A stretch of DNA of 64,000 nt from Pseudomonas viridiflava (GTDB taxonomy: Bacteria; Pseudomonadota; Gammaproteobacteria; Pseudomonadales; Pseudomonadaceae). Below are positions 43,214-51,675 of this stretch, piece by piece. The stretch spans positions 310,001-374,000 of the forward strand of contig NZ_UTIQ01000327.1 in NCBI RefSeq assembly GCF_900582625.1. The letters are read 5' to 3'. The notes beneath the pieces are model-generated. The model searched no databases. It was not told the origin of the DNA and was given only the letters and a program-made list of their open reading frames with translations. The translations under genes and the position numbers were made by a program. Position 1 is the first letter of the stretch. The number at the start of each line of letters is the position of its first letter.

Positions 43214-44623
43214 ATGAAACGCTACGAAAAATTCGCCGATGAAATCGCCGAACTGATCCGCTCCGGTGTGCTCGCTGCAGGCGAAAAAGTGCCGTCGGTG
43301 CGCCATGCCAGTCGCACCTATGGCGTCAGTCCTTCCACGGTGTTTCAGGCCTATTACCTGCTCGAAGATCGCGGCCTGATTCAGGCGCGCGCCCGTTCCG
43401 GTTACTTCGTGCGTGAACACGCCAAACGCCCCCTGCCCGAGGCGCAGATCAGTCCGCGTGCGGCGCATACCACGGAGGTGGATGTCAGCGAGCTGGTGTT
43501 CTCCGTGCTCGGTTCCCTGAAAGACCCCAACACCGTGCCTTTCGGCTCGGCGTTTCCCAGCCCGCATCTGTTCCCCCTCGCCCGCCTGGCGCGCTCGATG
43601 GCGCAAAGCCTGCGCGCGCTGTCGCCCCATGCGGTGATTGCCGATATGACGTCGGGCAACCCCGATCTGCGCCGGCAAATTGCTCTGCGTTATCGCGTGG
43701 CCGGCGTGATGCTGCGGCTCGAAGAGTTGGTGATCACCAACGGCGCCATGGAGGCGTTGAATCTGTGTATGCAAACGGTCACGCAGCCCGGCGACTTGGT
43801 GGCCATTGAGGCGCCGGCCTTTTATGCGACGTTGCAGGTGTTGGAACGCTTGAAGCTCAAGGCGGTGGAAATTCCGGTGCACCCGCGCGAGGGCATTGAT
43901 CTGCAAACCCTGGCCGACAGCCTGGCGCAGCTGCCGATCAAGGCGTGCTGGTTTATGAGCAGTTTGCAGAACCCGCTCGGCGCGAGCATGAGCGATGAGA
44001 AAAAGCGCGCGCTGTATGAGCTGCTGCACCAGCATCAGGTGCCGCTGATTGAGGACGATGTGTATGCCGAGCTGTATTACGGCACCCAGCCGCCCAAGCC
44101 GGTGAAGAGTTTCGACCGCGACGGGCTGGTGATGCACTGCGGCTCGTTTTCGAAAAGCCTGGCGCCGGGTTATCGGGTCGGCTGGGTCGCTGGCGGGCGT
44201 TATGCGGAGAAGATCAGCCGGCTAAAACTGATGACCACCATTTCCCCCTCCGTGCCGGCGCAAGCGGCGATTGCCGATTACCTGCAACACGGCGGCTACG
44301 ACCGCCATTTGCGCAAGTTACGGCACACGCTGGAGATGCAGCAGAGCGCCATGCTCGCCTCCGCTGCCCGGCACTTTCCGGCCGAAACGCGGGTGACGCG
44401 GCCCAGCGGCGGCTATTTTCTCTGGTTCGAATTTCCCCAGGCGGTGGACTCGTTGCAGCTGTTCCAACTGGCGTTGGCGCAGGGCATCAGCCTGGCGCCG
44501 GGGCCGATCTTTTCAGCTACGCGCAGTTTCGGTAATTGCGCGCGCCTGAATCACGGCCACACGTGGGACGAAGCCAGCGAGCGGGCGATGGAAATGCTCG
44601 GGCAGATCGTCGCGGAGTTCTGA
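43214..44623 (+). CDS. MocR-type regulator: GntR HTH fused to an aminotransferase domain
   Basis: A 469-aa protein. The N-terminal GntR winged HTH (YEKFADEIAELIRSGVLAAG, SRTYGVSPSTVFQAYYLLE) is joined to a fold-I aminotransferase-like domain with the PLP lysine in GSFSKSLAPGYRVGW. MocR proteins are transcription factors that sense PLP or amino compounds. I prefer the ATG at 43214 (AGGA box 5 nt upstream) over 43151, which adds a Pro-rich stretch. Its stop directly abuts the convergent gtrS stop with no spacer. Target genes unknown. Confidence 0.87.
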   Translation: MKRYEKFADEIAELIRSGVLAAGEKVPSVRHASRTYGVSPSTVFQAYYLLEDRGLIQARARSGYFVREHAKRPLPEAQISPRAAHTTEVDVSELVFSVLGSLKDPNTVPFGSAFPSPHLFPLARLARSMAQSLRALSPHAVIADMTSGNPDLRRQIALRYRVAGVMLRLEELVITNGAMEALNLCMQTVTQPGDLVAIEAPAFYATLQVLERLKLKAVEIPVHPREGIDLQTLADSLAQLPIKACWFMSSLQNPLGASMSDEKKRALYELLHQHQVPLIEDDVYAELYYGTQPPKPVKSFDRDGLVMHCGSFSKSLAPGYRVGWVAGGRYAEKISRLKLMTTISPSVPAQAAIADYLQHGGYDRHLRKLRHTLEMQQSAMLASAARHFPAETRVTRPSGGYFLWFEFPQAVDSLQLFQLALAQGISLAPGPIFSATRSFGNCARLNHGHTWDEASERAMEMLGQIVAEF

Positions 44624-46120
44624 TTAGTCGGCGAAACGCGGCAGGTACAAGGTCACGCGCAAGCCGCCTTCGCGCAGGTTTTGCAGGGTCACTTCGCCGC
44701 CGTGGCTGTGGGCGATGTTGCGCGCGATGCCCAATCCCAACCCGTAGCCCTGCTGCTTGCCAGACAGGCGAAAGTGCGGCTCGAATACTTGCTCCAGGCG
44801 CTGCTCCGGCACGCCGGGACCTTCGTCGTCCACGTGCAGAATGAACGCGCTGTCGTTGTCTTCAATGTGCAGGTGCGCTTTGTTGCCGTATTTGAGGGCG
44901 TTGTCGATCAGGTTGCCCATGCAGCGGCGCAGCGCCAGGGGCTTACCGGCGTAGGCCGCCAGCGCCCGACCGTTGAGGCTGACGCGGCCGTTGCCTTGAG
45001 GCGGCAGGTACGGCTCGATTAGGCAGTCGAGCGCGAGGTTGAGGTCGACCGGCTCGATGTTTTCGTGGATGTCGGTGTCTTTCACGCACTGCAACGCGCC
45101 TTTGACCAACATTTCCAGGTCGTCCAGGTCGCGGCCGAATTTGGCTTGCACCTTTTCGTCTTCGAGCAATTCCACGCGCAGGCGCAAGCGTGTGATGGGC
45201 GTGCGCAGGTCGTGGGAAATGGCGCTGAACAATTGGCTGCGTTCGATCAGGTAACGGCTGATGCGTTCGCGCATGGCGTTAAAGGCGCGGCCCACTTCCA
45301 CCACTTCACTGCCACCGCCTTCCGCCACCGGGCGCACTTCGGCCGCGCCCAGCGACATATCGCGCGCAGCCCGCGCCAAGCGTTTAAGCGGTCGGCTTTG
45401 CCAGTGCACCAGCACGCCGATAAACAGCAGCAAAAAGCTGCTGGTGAGAAAAATGAACCACACCTGCTGCGCCGGCAGGCCTTCTTCTTCCAGGCTGGTG
45501 TAGGGCTCGGGCAGCAACGAGGCGATGTACAGCCATTCGCCTGGCGCCATCTGAATTTGCGTGACCAGCACCGGCGGCTTCACCGGTTCCAGGGTCAGCG
45601 CGTAATGCGCCCAGGAGCGCGGCAGTTCGTCGAGTTTCAGGCCGCCGTTGAAGATGCGTAGATCGTCGGGGCTTACGAAGGTCACCAGAATGTCGGGGTC
45701 GCTGCCCATGGCTTCGCGCAGCACGTCGTGCACCGATTCGAGCACCGCCGTTTTGCGCGGCGTCGGCGGCAGCACGCGCATGTCCAGCGGCTTGTCGTTG
45801 AGGGTTACCACAAAGCGCGTGCCGCCCATGCTGCGCAACTGGTCCAGCACCAGCGGCCGGTAGGCCAGCGGCAATGAGCGCAGGTAACTGACGCTGGCCG
45901 ACATCGAATGCGCCAGGCTGCGGGCGCTGGTGACCAGGCCTTCAAGCTGGGTGGCGCGCAGTTGTGACAGCCAGATCACGCTCGACAAGCTTTGCGCCAT
46001 CAACACCGCCAGCAGCGTCAGCAGCAACATGCGCCCGAGCAAGGAGCGCGGCACCGGCACCCAGCCGAACCAGCGCTGATACCAGGGTTTCGGTGGCGTC
46101 GGCGCCGGGTTAGGCAGCAT
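44624..46120 (-). CDS. gtrS: Sensor histidine kinase GtrS (partner of GltR)
   Basis: A 498-aa inner-membrane kinase. The first helix is LLGRMLLLTLLAVLMAQSLSSV, a periplasmic sensor follows, the second helix is VWFIFLTSSFLLLFIGVLV, then a HAMP domain, an H-box with the phospho-accepting His in AISHDLRTPITRLR, and a HATPase with NLIDNALKYG and VDDEGPGVP. In P. aeruginosa GtrS binds 2-ketogluconate and 6-phosphogluconate and acts through GltR. Identification rests on sequence type and the edd-glk-gltR context. It overlaps gltR by 11 bp. Confidence 0.88.
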   Translation of the reverse strand: MLPNPAPTPPKPWYQRWFGWVPVPRSLLGRMLLLTLLAVLMAQSLSSVIWLSQLRATQLEGLVTSARSLAHSMSASVSYLRSLPLAYRPLVLDQLRSMGGTRFVVTLNDKPLDMRVLPPTPRKTAVLESVHDVLREAMGSDPDILVTFVSPDDLRIFNGGLKLDELPRSWAHYALTLEPVKPPVLVTQIQMAPGEWLYIASLLPEPYTSLEEEGLPAQQVWFIFLTSSFLLLFIGVLVHWQSRPLKRLARAARDMSLGAAEVRPVAEGGGSEVVEVGRAFNAMRERISRYLIERSQLFSAISHDLRTPITRLRLRVELLEDEKVQAKFGRDLDDLEMLVKGALQCVKDTDIHENIEPVDLNLALDCLIEPYLPPQGNGRVSLNGRALAAYAGKPLALRRCMGNLIDNALKYGNKAHLHIEDNDSAFILHVDDEGPGVPEQRLEQVFEPHFRLSGKQQGYGLGLGIARNIAHSHGGEVTLQNLREGGLRVTLYLPRFAD

Positions 46121-46841
46121 TGTGCGGCGTCACGTTGGCCGCCAGCAGGTAGCCGGAACCGCGCACGGTGCGGATCAGGCGCGGCGCTTTGCCGGTGTCA
46201 CGCAGGCGCTGGCGCAAGCGGCTGACGGCCATGTCGACGATGCGATCAAGCGGCATCGGCTCGCGGCCACGGGTGGCGTTGCCGATGGTGTCGCGGTCGA
46301 GAATTTGTTGCGGATGGTCGAGGAACAGCTTGAGCAAGGCGAAGTCGGCGCCGGAGAGAAACACTTCTTCGCCGTCGAGGTGAAACAGGCGATGGCTGAT
46401 CATGTCCAGGCGCCATTCATCAAAGGCCAGCACCTCGACACGGCTGCGTTCCTGGCCGAACTGGGCGCGGCGCAACAGGGCTTTGATGCGCGCTTGCAGT
46501 TCGCGGGGGCTGAAGGGTTTGCCGAGGTAGTCGTCCGCGCCCAACTCCAGGCCAATCACGCGGTCGGCTTCGTCGGAACTGGCGGTCAGCATGATGATCG
46601 GCACCTGCGCCAGGCGCGGGTGTTGGCGCACCCAGCGGCACAGGCTGAAGCCGTCTTCGTCGGGCAGCATGACGTCGAGAATCAGCAGGTCGGCGCTCTC
46701 CTCCCCCAGCGCCGCGCGAAAGCCGGCGCCGTCGGCGACGGTGCGTACCTGAAAGCCGGCGCGGCTCAGGTAGGCTTCCAGCAGTTCGCGAATTTCCTGA
46801 TCGTCATCCACTAACAGAATGGATTTTCCGGTCTGGCTCAA
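46110..46841 (-). CDS. gltR: Two-component response regulator GltR
   Basis: A 243-aa OmpR-type regulator. The receiver has the acidic pocket VDDD (residues 11-14) and the phospho-Asp D56 in LLILDVMLPDEDGF, followed by a C-terminal winged helix (RIVDMAVSRLRQRLRD). GltR controls glucose transport genes such as oprB and gts in pseudomonads. I chose the TTG at 46841, with AAGGA 8 nt upstream; it yields the family N-terminus SQTGKSILLVDDD. The ATG at 46916 would overlap glk. Phosphorylated by GtrS, by inference. Confidence 0.88.
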   Translation of the reverse strand: MSQTGKSILLVDDDQEIRELLEAYLSRAGFQVRTVADGAGFRAALGEESADLLILDVMLPDEDGFSLCRWVRQHPRLAQVPIIMLTASSDEADRVIGLELGADDYLGKPFSPRELQARIKALLRRAQFGQERSRVEVLAFDEWRLDMISHRLFHLDGEEVFLSGADFALLKLFLDHPQQILDRDTIGNATRGREPMPLDRIVDMAVSRLRQRLRDTGKAPRLIRTVRGSGYLLAANVTPHNAA

Positions 46842-46878
46842 GGGGCCCGTCCTTTTCTGGTTTTTGTTTTCTAGACGT

Positions 46879-47844
46879 TTATTGCTGGCGTTCCAACAGC
46901 TGTTGCAGGGCGACACCCGCGCCCATCAAACCTGGGTACTCGGCGGTGACCAGCCATACCGGCACGTCGACCATGTATTTGCTCATCGGGCCTTTCTCGG
47001 CGAAGCAGCGCGCGAAACCGCTGCGCAAGAATAGCTCGGTGAAACGCGGCACGATGCCACCGACGATGTACACCCCACCGCGCCCGCCAAGGCTCAGCAC
47101 GTTGTTGCCGGCAACGCGGCCAAGCCACGAGCAAAACTGGTCGATCACCTGGCCCGCCACGTCGTCACCGGCCAGTGCGGCGGCGGTGATGTCGGCTGGC
47201 GATTGCAGGGTTTGTTCATGGCCGTCGAGGGCGCACAAGGCGCGATACAGCAGCAGCAAACCGCCACCGCTCAACACGTCTTCGGCGCGAATATGGCCGT
47301 TCAGGCGATACAGCTCCTGCCACAGTTGCGCTTCACGCGGCGAGCCAATCGGCAGGTCTACGTGGCCGCCCTCGCCTGGCAACGCTTGCCAACCTTCAGT
47401 CGCCGAACCAATCAGCGTGCCAACCCCCAAACCAGTGCCCGGCCCGACCACCACGGCCGGACGATCGGCTTCGGCGGTGCCGGGGCACACTTGCACGCGC
47501 TCATGGTCTTCCAGGCGCGTCATGCCCAGGGCCATGGCGGAGAAATCGTTAATCAGCAGCAGGTCGTCCACTTTCAGGTCGCGGCAGAACGCCGAACGGC
47601 TCAGGCGCCAGTGGTTGTTGGTGAATACAAACACATCGCCGCTCACCGGCCCGGCGCAGGCCAGGCACACCGCGTGAACGGCGCCCGGCGCTAGGCCGAG
47701 GCCGTCGAGGTAGGCGATGATGGCTTGCTCGACGCCGGGAAAATCGGCCGTGGCCAGAACCCGCACAGACTCCAGCTGGTTATCGCGCCACAACGCAAAG
47801 CGTGCATTGGTGCCGCCGATATCGCCGACCAGGGCTAACTTCAT
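46879..47844 (-). CDS. glk: Glucokinase
   Basis: A 321-aa cytosolic glucokinase that phosphorylates glucose at C6. It has the phosphate-1 motif LVGDIGGTNARFALW at the N-terminus, the catalytic-region LLINDFSAMALGM, VVGPGTGLGVG, and PGEGGHVDLP. The start overlaps the edd stop (ATGA), so translation is coupled to edd. The product supplies glucose-6-phosphate to the Entner-Doudoroff route. Confidence 0.95.
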   Translation of the reverse strand: MKLALVGDIGGTNARFALWRDNQLESVRVLATADFPGVEQAIIAYLDGLGLAPGAVHAVCLACAGPVSGDVFVFTNNHWRLSRSAFCRDLKVDDLLLINDFSAMALGMTRLEDHERVQVCPGTAEADRPAVVVGPGTGLGVGTLIGSATEGWQALPGEGGHVDLPIGSPREAQLWQELYRLNGHIRAEDVLSGGGLLLLYRALCALDGHEQTLQSPADITAAALAGDDVAGQVIDQFCSWLGRVAGNNVLSLGGRGGVYIVGGIVPRFTELFLRSGFARCFAEKGPMSKYMVDVPVWLVTAEYPGLMGAGVALQQLLERQQ

Positions 47845-49664
47845 TTCAATCCTTCCAAACTGGTAGTAAAGGCACTGGCGCCTTGTTCGGCAGTGCTGAA
47901 CGCGGCGCGCATAAAGGCAAACAATTCACGGCCGGTACCGAAGGCGACCGGCAGCCCTTGGGCATTTTCCCGCTGCGCCAGTTCCGCTTCGTTTACCAAC
48001 ACGCGCAATTCGCCTTTGGTGCCGTCGACGCGAACGATATCGCCGTCACGCACGCGGGCCAGCGGGCCGCCGTCGAAGGCTTCCGGGCACACATGAATGG
48101 CGGCCGGGATCTTACCCGAGGCGCCCGACATCCGGCCATCGGTGACCAACGCCACTTTGAAACCACGGTCCTGCAATACGCCCAGATACGGCGTCATTTT
48201 GTGCAGTTCGGGCATGCCGTTGCTGCGTGGGCCCTGGAAGCGCATCACCGCGACGAAATCGCGCTCCAGCTCGCCGGCCTGGAAGGCGTCGGCCAGTTCT
48301 TGCTGATCGTGAAACACCCGCGCCGGCGCTTCGACAATCTGGTGCTCCAGCGCCACGGCCGACACTTTCATCACGCCACGGCCGAGGTTGCCTTCCATCA
48401 CGCGCAAGCCGCCTTCGGGCGAGTACGGGTTGGCGAGCGGACGCAGAATGCTTTCGTCGAGGCTTTGCGTCGGGCCGTCGCGCCACACCAGTTTGCCGTC
48501 TTGCAGGAACGGTTCCTGGGTGTAACGGCGCAGGCCATGGCCGACCACGGTTTGCACGTCTTCATGCAGCAAGCCGCCGTCCAGCAGTTCGCGGATAAGG
48601 AACGCCATGCCGCCAGCGGCCTGGAAGTGGTTGATGTCGGATTTGCCGTTCGGGTAGACGTGGGCCATGGTCGGCACCACTTCGGAGAGGTCAGCCATGT
48701 CTTGCCACGTCAGCAAGATGCCGGCCGCGCGAGCGATGGCTGGCATGTGCAAGGTGTGGTTGCTGGAGCCGCCGGTGGCGTGCAGGGCAACGATGGAGTT
48801 GACCAACACTTTTTCATCGACCATCTCGCCCATCATCAGGCGATTGCCGGCCTGGCTGGTGAGGCGCGTGACCTGCTGCGCCGCTTCGCGGGTCAGCGCA
48901 TCACGCAGCGGCGTGTACGGGTTAACGAACGAGGCGCCCGGCAGATGCAGGCCCATCACTTCCATCAGCAACTGGTTAGTGTTGGCGGTGCCATAAAAGG
49001 TGCAGGTGCCGGGGCCGTGGTAGGCCTTCATTTCCGATTCCAGCAGCTCGTCGCGGGTGGCTTTGCCTTCGGCGTAGCGCTGGCGAACTTCGGCTTTTTC
49101 CTTGTTCGACGAGCCGGTGGTCATCGGCCCGCCCGGCACGAAAATAATCGGCAAGTGGCCAAAGCGCAGCGCGCCCATCATTAAGCCCGGCACGATCTTG
49201 TCGCAGATACCCAGGCACAAGGCGGCGTCGAACATATTGTGAGACAGCGCCACCGCGGTAGACATGGCGATGGTTTCACGGCTGGCGATACCGATTTCCA
49301 TGCCCGGCTCGCCTTGGGTCACGCCGTCGCACATGGCCGGCACACCGCCGGCAAATTGGCCGACGGAGCCGATGTCGCGCAGCGCCTGTTTGATCTGGTC
49401 AGGGAAGTGCTCGTAGGGCTGGTGCGCCGAGAGCATGTCGTTGTAGGCGGAGATGATCGCCACGTTTGCGGAGTCCATCAGGCGCAGGCGCTGTTTGTCT
49501 TCGCCGGTACACCCCGCCACGCCGTGGGCGAAGTTGGCGCACTGGTGCTTGGCTCGCGCCGGACCGTCTTCGGCAGCGGCGCGAATCATCTTCAAATAGT
49601 GCTCACGCGTGGCGCGGCTGCGGGCAATCAAACGCTCGGTAACTTCTACGACACGGGGATGCAT
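47841..49664 (-). CDS. edd: 6-phosphogluconate dehydratase
   Basis: A 607-aa dehydratase converting 6-phosphogluconate to KDPG, the first committed step of the Entner-Doudoroff pathway. Cysteines for the Fe-S cluster are in GVAGCTGEDKQRL, PAMCDGVTQGEPG and LCLGICDKIVPG. The C-terminal DGRMSGASGKIPAAIHVCPE is typical of IlvD/Edd. Length matches the family. It is the first gene of edd-glk-gltR-gtrS and is divergent from gap across an AT-rich control region with a HexR-like site. Confidence 0.96.
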   Translation of the reverse strand: MHPRVVEVTERLIARSRATREHYLKMIRAAAEDGPARAKHQCANFAHGVAGCTGEDKQRLRLMDSANVAIISAYNDMLSAHQPYEHFPDQIKQALRDIGSVGQFAGGVPAMCDGVTQGEPGMEIGIASRETIAMSTAVALSHNMFDAALCLGICDKIVPGLMMGALRFGHLPIIFVPGGPMTTGSSNKEKAEVRQRYAEGKATRDELLESEMKAYHGPGTCTFYGTANTNQLLMEVMGLHLPGASFVNPYTPLRDALTREAAQQVTRLTSQAGNRLMMGEMVDEKVLVNSIVALHATGGSSNHTLHMPAIARAAGILLTWQDMADLSEVVPTMAHVYPNGKSDINHFQAAGGMAFLIRELLDGGLLHEDVQTVVGHGLRRYTQEPFLQDGKLVWRDGPTQSLDESILRPLANPYSPEGGLRVMEGNLGRGVMKVSAVALEHQIVEAPARVFHDQQELADAFQAGELERDFVAVMRFQGPRSNGMPELHKMTPYLGVLQDRGFKVALVTDGRMSGASGKIPAAIHVCPEAFDGGPLARVRDGDIVRVDGTKGELRVLVNEAELAQRENAQGLPVAFGTGRELFAFMRAAFSTAEQGASAFTTSLEGLK

Positions 49665-49725
49665 ATCATCGGCTCCAAACAGGCATAAATTTTATATAAA
49701 ACAAAATATAGTCGGTAAAAATGGC

Positions 49726-49753
49726 TTGATTTATATATTACCGAGCATAATCT
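49726..49753 (+). promoter_or_regulatory. Putative gap promoter
   Basis: TTGATT (49726-49731) and TAATCT (49748-49753) are 16 bp apart, in the AT-rich edd-gap gap. The HexR-like operator starts at the last base of the -10 box. Confidence 0.45.
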
Positions 49754-49767
49754 TGTAATTCCAACAA
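49753..49767. promoter_or_regulatory. HexR operator candidate between edd and gap
   Basis: TTGTAATTCCAACAA matches the published HexR consensus TTGT-N7-ACAA. It covers the expected transcription start of gap. On the other strand it overlaps a TTGGAA that could be the -35 box of edd (TAATAT 18 bp away), so one site could repress both genes. HexR is released by KDPG. The hexR gene is not in the window. Confidence 0.65.
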
Positions 49768-49791
49768 CAAAAGACAAGATTCGGTGATTCC

Positions 49792-50793
49792 ATGACACTG
49801 CGTATCGCAATCAACGGCTTCGGCCGTATCGGCCGCAACATTCTGCGCGCCCTGTACACCCAGGACTACCGCCAACAGCTGCAGGTAGTCGCGATCAACG
49901 ACCTCGGCGACAGCGCCATCAACGCCCACCTGTTCAAGTACGACAGCGTGCACGGCATTTTCGACGGCACTGTTGAGGCACAAGCCGACGCACTGCTGGT
50001 GAACGGCGACCGCATCGCCGTCACCGCCATCCGCAACCCCGCCGAACTGCCATGGCGCGAGCAACAGATCGACATCGTCTTTGAATGCACGGGCCTGTTC
50101 ACCGACCGCGACAAAGCGGCCGCGCACCTTTCGGCCGGTGCCGCCAAGGTGATTATCTCGGCCCCAGCCAAAGGCGCCGATGCCACCATCGTTTATGGCG
50201 TCAACCACGACACCTTGCGCCAGTCGCACCAGATCATTTCCAGCGCCTCGTGCACCACCAATTGCCTGGCGCCGATTGCGCAAGTGCTGCACCGCGAGCT
50301 GGGCATTGAAAACGGCCTGATGACCACGATTCACGCCTACACCAACGATCAGAACCTGTCCGACGTCTACCACAGCGACCCCTACCGCGCGCGCTCGGCC
50401 ACCCAGTCGATGATCCCGACCAAAACCGGCGCCGCCGAAGCGGTCGGCCTGGTACTGCCGGAACTGGCGGGCAAGCTCACTGGCATGGCGGTGCGGGTGC
50501 CGGTGATTAACGTGTCGCTGGTGGACTTAACGGTAGAACTGAAACAGCAGACCAGCGCCGAAACCGTCAATGCGCTGATGCTGGAAGCCAGCAAGCAGTT
50601 GCCCATTCTTGGCTACAACACGCTGCCGCTGGTGTCGCACGACTTCAACCACAACCCGCTGTCGTCGATCTTCGACGCCAACCACACCAAAACCAACGGC
50701 AAGCTGCTGAAGGTGCTGGCCTGGTATGACAACGAGTGGGGCTTTTCCAATCGGATGCTCGATAACGCGCTGGCCCTGCGGGATGCGCCTTGA
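49792..50793 (+). CDS. gap: Glyceraldehyde-3-phosphate dehydrogenase, type I
   Basis: A 333-aa enzyme. The NAD motif is INGFGRIGRN, and the catalytic Cys at about 154 is in SSASCTTNCLAP. The Asp in AINDLGD at the end of the second strand favours NAD. It ends VLAWYDNEWGFSNRMLDNAL. It is divergent from edd, the pseudomonad gap-1/gapA position, and oxidises the triose phosphate made by the Entner-Doudoroff route. Confidence 0.95.
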   Translation: MTLRIAINGFGRIGRNILRALYTQDYRQQLQVVAINDLGDSAINAHLFKYDSVHGIFDGTVEAQADALLVNGDRIAVTAIRNPAELPWREQQIDIVFECTGLFTDRDKAAAHLSAGAAKVIISAPAKGADATIVYGVNHDTLRQSHQIISSASCTTNCLAPIAQVLHRELGIENGLMTTIHAYTNDQNLSDVYHSDPYRARSATQSMIPTKTGAAEAVGLVLPELAGKLTGMAVRVPVINVSLVDLTVELKQQTSAETVNALMLEASKQLPILGYNTLPLVSHDFNHNPLSSIFDANHTKTNGKLLKVLAWYDNEWGFSNRMLDNALALRDAP

Positions 50794-50840
50794 AGATCAA
50801 AGCATCGCGGCTCCCGCAGGCGCATCGCGTACGGTTTTTT

Positions 50841-50922
50841 GTAGGAGCCACCTTGGTGGCGAACCTTGCAAACGAAATTCTCGATCTTCGTTTGCAGGGT
50901 TCGCTAGCAAGCTAGCTCCTAC
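50841..50922. repeat. 82-bp composite REP palindrome, copy 2
   Basis: The same 82-bp length as copy 1. The left arm keeps CCACCTTGGTGG, but the right arm reads TAGCAAGCTAG, so the outer palindrome is mismatched. Confidence 0.8.
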
Positions 50923-50964
50923 GGGGCGGTGTGTTGGTCTGGAATGCGCTGTGCAGGTCCGGCC

Positions 50965-50989
50965 AATCGCGGCTGAAGCCGCTCCCACA
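50965..50989. repeat. Single REP element
   Basis: AATCGCGGCTGAAGCCGCTC followed by CCACA is one arm of the type paired at 25092-25159. Confidence 0.75.
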
Positions 50990-51023
50990 AACAGCAACAC
51001 AACCCGATCAGCCGCGATGCCTT

Positions 51024-51611
51024 TTATAGGTGATTGCGCTGGAACGTCTCTTCGCCCATCGCCGCAATCTGACCTTCAATCAGCGCCTCGAACGGCCTGA
51101 GCAATTCGCCAAAACGCAGCGGCGCCTCGACAATTTCTAGCGCCTGAACAACGGCCTCGATTGTCGATAAGGCCCCTTCCTTCGGCGCCTTGCGCAGCCG
51201 ATATCGGGAAACCCCGCCTGCCGGCAAACACACCCGTGGCAACGCCGCCAGCAACGGATTCACGTGCAGCAGTTTGCTCGCCTTGCGCCAGGTGCCATCC
51301 GGCACAACAAGTTGAATCGGTACGTCTGCCGGGCCCGCTTCCAGCACCGTAGCGCCCTCGCCCGGAAACAACAGCACGCTGCGATAACCCGGCGGGTTGA
51401 GCAGCGCTTGCAACTGATCAAACCGCTCGCCCACGCACAGCTCGGCATTGCTCAGGCCGAGGGCGGCCAGGCGCGCCGTGTTGAGGGCGTGTTTGACTTC
51501 GCTGGGGTGCTGCAGAATCAGCACGCGGGTGCGGCTGTTGAGGCTGGGGATCAGCGCGCACAGGCAATGGCTGAGCGGACGCTGACAACGCGGGCATAAC
51601 GGGCGGGACAT
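51024..51611 (-). CDS. DTW domain protein, probable tRNA-uridine aminocarboxypropyltransferase
   Basis: A 195-aa protein. The N-terminal zinc-type cysteine cluster is CPRCQRPLSHCLC. The signature DGTWRKASKL (DxTW) and the C-terminal STIEAVVQALE complete the TDD/DTW family pattern. Members such as E. coli TapT add the aminocarboxypropyl group of SAM to tRNA uridine 47 (acp3U). The ATG at 51611 gives the family start MSRPLCPRC; the upstream extension is unrelated. It lies downstream of the aer-like gene on the same strand. Confidence 0.82.
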   Translation of the reverse strand: MSRPLCPRCQRPLSHCLCALIPSLNSRTRVLILQHPSEVKHALNTARLAALGLSNAELCVGERFDQLQALLNPPGYRSVLLFPGEGATVLEAGPADVPIQLVVPDGTWRKASKLLHVNPLLAALPRVCLPAGGVSRYRLRKAPKEGALSTIEAVVQALEIVEAPLRFGELLRPFEALIEGQIAAMGEETFQRNHL

Positions 51612-51675
51612 GGGCACTCCTCTGGAGCGCGAAGTCTGCCACCCGATGGCAGTCGCTGCCATCGGGCTGCCCGGG

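Larger units (their letters stand above)
50794..51023. other. Intergenic region dominated by REP elements
   Basis: The stretch holds a degenerate REP near 50802-50827, the 82-bp element copy 2, and a single REP at 50965-50989. No gene is seen. Confidence 0.7.
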
